From Chionoecetes opilio (Eukaryota > Arthropoda > Malacostraca > Decapoda > Majidae): a stretch of DNA of 64,000 nt. The DNA is taken from contig JACEEZ010001777.1 in the NCBI GenBank assembly GCA_016584305.1, positions 485,354 to 549,353 of the forward strand. Direction: 5' to 3'. A program made the translations under genes and the position numbers. The notes beneath the pieces are model-generated. The model saw only the letters and a program-made list of their open reading frames with translations, had not been told where the DNA came from and ran no database searches. Below, in pieces: positions 58,690 to 64,000 of this stretch. Positions within the stretch are counted from its first letter, which is position 1, and every line of letters starts with the position of its first letter.

Positions 58690-59800
58690 CGGTGTACACT
58701 GAGTGGTAAGAGTAAAGTAATATATAGCCATTTATTAAATAGTAATTTTTCTTCACTCCTCAGTCCCAATTCATTTGGATATAGGTTTCCGGCCATATGT
58801 TTATGGTCCCGTAGTCACTGGTGACGTCACGGGAAGAAGGTAAGAGAGAAGGCAGATAGCCGCTCTCTCTCTCTCAAGCCGACCCTCGAGTTGACTGGTC
58901 GTGTGGAGGGAGTTGGTCCTGATAACCTTTTACAAAGGTATGTGAGTGGCAGTGTACTTATAAGGATATCTGATGCATTGATTAGTTCATGACAGACTTG
59001 TAACTTGTGATATGTTATCAGGGTCTGGTTCCTGGGGAAGTGAGCTGAGCGGAGTGCTGGCTGATACCCTGATTTGACACACATGTTTGATGGCGGCGAG
59101 ACCTGTGTCCCGCTGAGTGGAGCAGAGTCAGTGACCAGCCTGGACACCAGTATATAGAGCTAAGGGCCTGTTATAGCTCCGTTGTTTATTCATGTAGATA
59201 GGTATAGTACCTAGTAACTGAGTATAGGAACTTTTGTGCCTGTGTTAAGCCCAGATGAGAAGTTAGTCGTTTCGGATTTGTTTATTTTTGTTTTTTGTTT
59301 TGTTTAGAGGATAATTCCTCAGAGCCGTAGTGATCTACCACTGCAGCTTAGTGTTGGCCGAAGCCACCACCCCTGAGGGGGGTCACAAACCCCCGGCTAA
59401 CACCCGGTACCCATTCACTGCTGGGTGGACAGGGGCTCGGGTTTTTAAGAAAGACCGCCCATCTACCTTCACTCCGCCCGGGGATCGAACAAGGGACTTC
59501 TCGGTTGTGAGCCGAGCGTGCTAACCACTACAACGGAGTACCCAAAACGGGTATTATTATTATTATTATTTCGTGTTTTCGGTGAAACCATAGGAGTTGT
59601 GATGTGATTACTGATCGTGATGATTATAAAGAAACCCTGTTAACGAGTCGTTCATTAAGTCCCAGTTATCCTCATTTATTCTCTGAATCTTAAGATTTTT
59701 TTTTTCCCACTTATTGTGGGTGGTGGCAGCGTAATCGCCAGGTTTGTGGAGCCCTTCAAATTAACATCTAGCCAAAAGGGGGGGCACTACAAATGGCGAG
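58690..59800 (+). repeat. LTR-like repeat, copy 2, with SINE-B
   Basis: Shares with copy 1 the segments AAAGTAATATATA, TTCACTCCTCAGTCCC (58757), TTTTTTTTCCCACTTATTGTG (59697-59717), GGTGGTGGCAGC and GGGGGGGCACTACAA. A SINE-B is inserted at 59330-59555. Absence of coding regions suggests solo or eroded LTRs. Confidence 0.35.
59330..59555 (-). repeat. SINE-B, full copy
   Basis: On the minus strand it begins GGGTACTCCGTTGTAGTGG, then TTAGCACGCTCGG (A-box region) and CTTGTTCGATCCCCGGGCGG (B box). The body is AGCCCCTGTCCACCCAGCAG, TGAATGGGTACCGGGTGTTA, GTGGTGGCTTCGGCC. It is tRNA-derived but distinct from SINE-A. It is flanked by an ATT microsatellite at 59554-59572. Confidence 0.8.
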
Positions 59801-60061
59801 TGTATCAAATGACACAGGGAGGCAGAATGAGCCAAGAGCCCAATAAGTCACAAAAAAAAGACCCAGAGATGCTATAGGCCAAAAAATAATGGCCGAAAGT
59901 ATAAAAAGAAGAAGAAAAAAGACACGACCTATTGGGTAATTGTGATTCTAATCTTTCATCTTTCATCAGGTAATGCTCATTTTCGAACTCATACAAGGTT
60001 TTGGTCAATCTTTTTACAATAAAAATTTTGAAAGGATACCTAGAACAGATTCTGAGTAATC

Positions 60062-60461
60062 GTGGTGTGTTGATCACTGCCTCCTGAATATTCAAGGATC
60101 ACCTAAGCAGTCATTCACCCATGGTCTTGTCCATGCGAGTCAGACTCGCGATCGCCAGTTTCACCCTCTCGGTGCGAGCTTGGAGCTCATTATTACTGAT
60201 CTTTGGGTAATGCTGGGACCTCACACACAAAACCCCCCCATCCCCTTGCTCAAGGGGGACAATAACCGCCTTTAGCAAGGGGATGGGGTGAGTGGTGTGT
60301 GAGGTCCCAGTATTACCTAAAGATCGGTAATAATGAGCTCCAAGCTCGCACGGGAAGGGCGAAACTGGCGATCGCGAGTCTGACTCGCGTGGACAAGACC
60401 ATGGGTGAATGACTGCTTAGGTGATATTGGAATACAGAGGAGGCAGTGATCAACACACCAC
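60062..60461. repeat. Long near-perfect inverted repeat (hairpin)
   Basis: Arms 60062-60255 and 60268-60461 are reverse complements with few mismatches over about 194 bp: GTGGTGTGTTGATCACTGCC against GGCAGTGATCAACACACCAC, GCGATCGCCAGTTTC against GAAACTGGCGATCGC, and CATCCCCTTGCT against AGCAAGGGGATG. The loop is only about 12 nt. No TIR or target duplication is obvious outside. It could be a foldback element, a recent palindromic duplication or a hairpin RNA locus. Confidence 0.9.
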
Positions 60462-61207
60462 AATTACAGTGGTGGATTACACGAACTGTGTTGATTGAGG
60501 GCCGTAAGAGTATGGCAAAACAAAAACAAATGTAAGAAGGTTTACTGTAATATTTCGCTCACATCAAAGAGTACTCAAAACAATACAACAACAGTCTCTG
60601 GACACTACCACTCAGCTCGCATCATCATCCCACTCGAACTTACAACAGTGAGCACTAACACTCAGAGGAGCAGAACTTTGTGGAAAATAGGGATGGGATG
60701 GTCCTGAGCAGCAGGGATCTAAGGGCCAGATTGTTAAATGTCCCCTTCGGAAAAGAGGATTAGTCGTCACGTAAAGGGTAAAATGTTTTGAGCAGCGATG
60801 GGTCCCGTCGCATCGCAGGGAAGGGAAACAACAAAGGACCAAGCATAAGCCCCCTTCGCTTCGCTGGCGCTGAGATCTCCTCTGTACTTTTCATCCTATT
60901 ATTAGATAAGGTAGGCACATTACCCTGACTTTGTTACTTTCTAGCTGTTTATTGACTAAATTTATCTTTGTGCGTAATAAAAAGAGTGGTTTGTTGGCCT
61001 AATTGCTTAAAGTCGAGTATGCCAAAAACATGCTGGGAAGTGCTTCTTACTATGTTTATTTCATCCCATTATTTGATAAGATAATTAAATTTCCCTAGCT
61101 TAATGTAACTTTTTAGCTGTTTATTGACGAAGTTAACCTATGTGCATGATATGAAAAAGGTTGTTTATATTATTCATATTTATATTATTCATTGCTAAGG
61201 TAGAGTA
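60462..61207. other. No recognised feature
   Basis: Contains an imperfect direct pair (TTACTTTCTAGCTGTTTATTGAC near 60939 and AACTTTTTAGCTGTTTATTGAC near 61107) spaced about 167 bp, probably an old duplication. No coding signal. Confidence 0.45.
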
Positions 61208-61315
61208 CAGTACCCTCCCGAGTTTCGCGCTTGCTTTCTTCCGAAGGCATAGCCCTAAACTTGAGGATCGCGAAACTCATGTATTGAAAACACTGAAAAA
61301 ATGCTTATTTATTCC
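61208..61315 (+). mobile_element. Left arm of a GAGTTTCGCG-type TIR element
   Basis: CAGTACCCTCCCGAGTTTCG, then GCTTGCTTTCTTCCG, matches the left arm of 62435-63849, up to AAAATGCTTATTTATT. It is followed by a piece of the 6190-6741 family (61320-61545), a SINE-B and a SINE-A in the usual order. No right arm is found, so the copy is partial. Confidence 0.7.
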
Positions 61316-61319
61316 GGTG

Positions 61320-61545
61320 CGAGGTGTAGTACCGGATTTTACACCCTGAAAAATACTCATGCATCTTCCAAGACTAATGTTGTAGTACTTCCTCAGTACT
61401 CAGTACCTCAATACTTACCTGTTACAAGTATTTCAAATACCATAAGACATTCAAATCAACTCATATGTCCTCATGGCGTGATGTTTACTTCCGCGTCTGA
61501 GGCTCGGCAGATTGCCGCCATCAGCGCCATCTATCGTCTGCTATC
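61320..61545 (-). mobile_element. Fragment of the TACTGTATTTTAC-family element
   Basis: CATGCATCTTCCAAGAC, ACAAGTATTTCAAATACCAT and GACATTCAAATCAACT match the reverse strand of 6540-6690. CAGATTGCCGCCATCAGCGCC matches 6470-6500 reversed. Neither terminus is intact. Confidence 0.6.
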
Positions 61546-61552
61546 GATCCCC

Positions 61553-61680
61553 GGGCGGAGCGGAAATAGATGGAATGTTTCCTTAAAAATACCCGAGCCC
61601 CTGTACATCCAGCAGTGAATGGGTACCGGGTGTTACATGGGATTTGTGACCAGCCTCCCGGGGTGGTGGCTTCGGCCAAC
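61553..61680 (+). repeat. SINE-B fragment
   Basis: From the B box (TCGATCCCCGGGCGGAG) through CAGCAGTGAATGGGTACCGG to GGGGTGGTGGCTTCGGCC. The A-box head is missing. Confidence 0.7.
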
Positions 61681-61796
61681 ACTGGAGGAGACGAGAGGAC
61701 CTTCGAAGCGATACTAAGCGATATATATCTAATCTAATATACGTATCTAATCTAATATATAGGTCACAAGAATATTAAGAAGCCTACCGAAAAAAT

Positions 61797-62097
61797 CTGG
61801 TGGCGGAATCACCGTGGCGTTCTCAGTGTCCCAAGTTTGATCCTTGATGAGGGCTGTAAAATCCACTTTAAATCTTTCTCTGCACCGTAGAGTGGCCTAA
61901 GAACACCCATATGCTGCCCATTAACTCTACATTCCATTGCGAGTGCATCGGAGGACACAGGGGGGCGGCATGAGCCTCTAATCACAGGCGTCACTATAAC
62001 AATCCTGCCTGCGCCACCACGGGCGAGGGCCAACCATCACAGCCATCGAATGAACCTCCAGGGCCTGCCATCCCACCCCTGTAGGTCACTGCCTAAA
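61797..62097 (+). repeat. SINE-A copy
   Basis: GGCGTTCTCAGTGTCCCAAG with a B box TTTGATCCTTGATGAGG, then the standard body through GGTCACTGCCTAAAGG. The A-box head is degraded (GGTGGCGGAATCACC) and the terminal (CA)n tail is absent. Confidence 0.75.
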
Positions 62098-62300
62098 GGG
62101 GGTATCACACTAGCACATTTTCCTTCCACTTCACCGAAAAGTTGGAGGTAGCGGGTGGTTGCAACCACTACCAGTCACTGAGTCGGAGAAAAACATGCCT
62201 CTGGAAATTTCGGGACCAATCGTCCACATGTAGGAGGTATTGCAAACATGGCGTCAGATGTTTACCTGTTCCTCATTTTATTTATTCATTATGCACTATA
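62098..62300. other. No recognised feature
   Basis: GGGGTATCACACTAGCACAT at 62099 looks like it could begin an element, but no inverted partner was found before 62300. Confidence 0.35.
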
Positions 62301-62537
62301 CACTAGGGTCCCGCATAAAGCGGTTTCGCATAAAGCGTTTCCCCTATAAAGCAAACGACCTAAAATACTAAAACAAATATATATAAAAAAAATTAATAAA
62401 ATTCCAACATTTTCGTTATGAACGAATTTGATTACACTACCCTCCCGAGTTTCGCGCTTGCTTTCTTCCGGAGACATAGCGCGAAATTCGCGGATCGCGA
62501 AACTCTGGTGTTATAAACACTAAAAATGCTTATTTAG

Positions 62538-62558
62538 TGTGTGTGTGTGTGTGTGTGT

Positions 62559-62598
<40 letters not shown>
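62538..62598. repeat. (GT)n(CT)n compound microsatellite
   Basis: About 12 GT followed by about 19 CT units, positioned where the neighbouring SINE-A tail has its (CA)n in reverse. Confidence 0.95.
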
Positions 62599-62600
<2 letters not shown>

Positions 62601-63277
62601 AGCGCCGTTAGGCAGTGACCTCCAGGGGTGGGATGGTAGGCCCTGGAGGTTAACTTGAGGGCTGTGTACCTACCGTATTTTACAGCTTATAAGGCTCACT
62701 TTTTCCCCAAAAAAATATCCTGAAAATGCCCCAAGCCCCTGTCCACCCAGCAGTGAATGGGTACTGGGTGTTAGCCTAGGGTTTGTGACCCGCCTCCCGG
62801 GGTGGTGGCTTCGGCCAACACTCCGTAGAGAAGAGGAGGGAGGAGAGGAGCTTGAGATTGAGCTTGAGTTGGGAGTCACCCAGCGGATGCTGTTTTGGTC
62901 TGAGTGGGTGAGCTTGACACATATCTTGTCAGCTGATGGTTGTGTGACAGTGTTACATGGCAATAACACTGTCACAATGCCTTCCTCTCTTCTCTCCTGT
63001 CTCTTCCAGTACCTCCAGAAACCACAGTACCACACACGTCATGGTTAATCCCTTATAAAGGAGTATTTTGTGGTAAATAGTAAGGAACGGCGGGGGTGTA
63101 TGGTAAGGCGCTACTTATTTTGAGGTGTTACCTATCTTATGCAGCACCGCCTGCTCCTGTAAAGAAAAACACAAACAAATGGAAAAAAACAAAGCAAAAC
63201 TACAAGCTATACTAAGCCTATTATAATACTATACTAAGCAGGAAGGAAGGAAGACGTGTCCCGTACGTCTCTTATGG

Positions 63278-63690
63278 GAGGCGGTAGCAGAGTGGTCAGC
63301 GTCAAGATATATGTCAAGCTCGAGCACGAGCTTGACAGACGACCTACAAAGTGATACTAAGCAGAAAGGGTCAGAAGAAGAAGAAGAAGTCTCCGAGTGG
63401 CATTCTCGGTGATCCGAGTTCGATCCTTGATGAGGGCTGTAAAATCCACTTAAAATCTTTCTCTGCACCGTTGAGTGGCCTAAGAACACCCACACGCTGC
63501 CCATTAACTCTACCTTCGATTGCGAGTGCATCGGAGGACACAGGGGGCGGCATGAGCCTCTAATCACAGGCGACACTATAGAAATTCTGTCTGCGCCACC
63601 ACGGGCAAGGGCCAACCATCACAGCCCTCAATTTAACCTCCAGGGCCTACCATCCCACTCCTGGAGGTCACTGCCTAACGGCACTGTAGG

Positions 63691-63722
<32 letters not shown>

Positions 63723-63740
63723 AAAAAAAAAAAAAAAACG
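63278..63740 (+). repeat. SINE-A, long copy with interrupted head
   Basis: GGGAGGCGGTAGCAGAGTGG and TCAGCGTC form the A-box part. Then about 95 bp with a palindromic TGTCAAGCTCGAGC...GCTTGACAG stretch and (GAA)n precede GAGTGGCATTCTCGG and the B box GAGTTCGATCC. The body and (CA)n/A tail are complete. The insertion would spoil the normal spacing of the internal promoter. Confidence 0.8.
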
Positions 63741-64000
63741 CGAAAGTCGGGGATATAATGCGCGAAAGTCGGGATGATAAGAATTTAGGACTCAGGGCGA
63801 AACTCGAGGATTGTGAAACTCGCATAGCGTGAAATTCGGGAGGGTAGTGTATATAATACGATTCCGTCATCAAAGTAGGGCAAATCCGAGGAGTTCTCAC
63901 ATAGAGCCAAATATGTATAGAACGTGAGCAGGCCGCCATAAGAAGGTAGACTCATCATTGTGGTTTGGTGTCATCGTTGGTGTTTACAAGTTAACAGTTG

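Larger units (their letters stand above)
62435..63849 (+). mobile_element. GAGTTTCGCG-type TIR element, complete composite copy
   Basis: The left end CACTACCCTCCCGAGTTTCG and right end CGTGAAATTCGGGAGGGTAGTG are inverted repeats, with GCGAAACTC motifs inside each arm. Flanks GATTA and TATAATACGATTCC compare with GATCATATAGAACGATTC at 48219 in the empty relative. Interior, in order: (GT)n(CT)n, SINE-A tail in reverse, an end of the 6190 family, SINE-B, unassigned 63000-63270, and SINE-A with an insertion. The same order occurs at 31049-32170. There is no transposase. Confidence 0.9.
62301..64000 (+). mobile_element. CACTAGGGTCCC-family element, continues beyond window
   Basis: The left end CACTAGGGTCCCGCATAAAGC follows CTATA. 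It runs to 62434, is interrupted by a 1.4-kb element, and resumes at 63850 with ATACGATTCCGTCATCAAAG and GTTCTCACATAGAGCC, matching 48215-48300. The right end lies outside the window. Confidence 0.85.

Noticed and set aside
58340..59800. A complete LTR retrotransposon between the two LTR-like copies
   Set aside because: The 0.3-kb interval between them has no gag, protease or RT coding, and the copies differ too much to be one element's pair of LTRs.
62098..62285. Start of another hAT or Harbinger element at GGGGTATCACACTAGC
   Set aside because: No inverted partner end or target duplication could be found.

Overview
This window looks like repeat-dense eukaryotic nuclear DNA, most likely from a crustacean and probably a decapod. 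That assignment is an inference. It rests on RNA polymerase III-type SINEs, a CR1/Jockey-type LINE with a short A-rich tail, long (TA)n tracts, short TTAGG-like runs, and many TIR transposons with TA target sites. I found no convincing host gene. Almost everything that can be explained is mobile-element DNA, in many families and nested several layers deep.

Layout. 0-3.4 kb: SINE pieces, a LINE C-terminal fragment on the minus strand, a nearly intact CR1-like LINE (925-3240) and a hAT transposase C-terminus (3363-3569). 3.8-9.8 kb: small TIR elements, a decayed second LINE and an AGGTCA-rich repeat. 9.8-19.7 kb: one TIR element (ends like CCGTATTTGCCGG) interrupted by a tandem array of five 1.6-1.7 kb units. 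19.7-25.2 kb: a pogo/Tigger remnant, then a four-level nest. 25.4-28.5 kb: a nearly full-length but inactivated Tigger-like transposon with two likely introns. 28.8-31.0 kb: a frameshifted, GC-richer minus-strand gene of a family I know only as an unnamed repetitive protein. 31-33.4 kb: composite TIR elements. 33.4-51.9 kb: an almost unbroken chain of TIR elements separated by (TA)n. 52-54.6 kb: a TIR element with a second one nested in it. 55.8-56.8 kb: a TIR element carrying a 234-codon open LINE RNase H fragment. 57.5-59.8 kb: two diverged LTR-like repeats. 60.06-60.46 kb: a long near-perfect hairpin. 61.2-64 kb: SINEs and nested TIR elements running off the end.

How the parts relate. Most TIR elements show pogo/Tigger hallmarks: ends starting CAG or CAC, TA flanks, and CENP-B/jerky-like N-terminal coding remnants. 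Several nestings can be verified within the window, because another copy of the host element lacks the insert. The same LINE 3' region, encoding the end of RNase H and a C-terminal Cys-rich segment, sits inside at least four TIR families. In one family it has become a roughly 154-bp tandem repeat. Stretches with many homopolymer-length differences (about 10.1-12.8, 33.4-34.0 and 39.2-41.0 kb) may be poorly polished sequence, so frameshifts there should be read with care.
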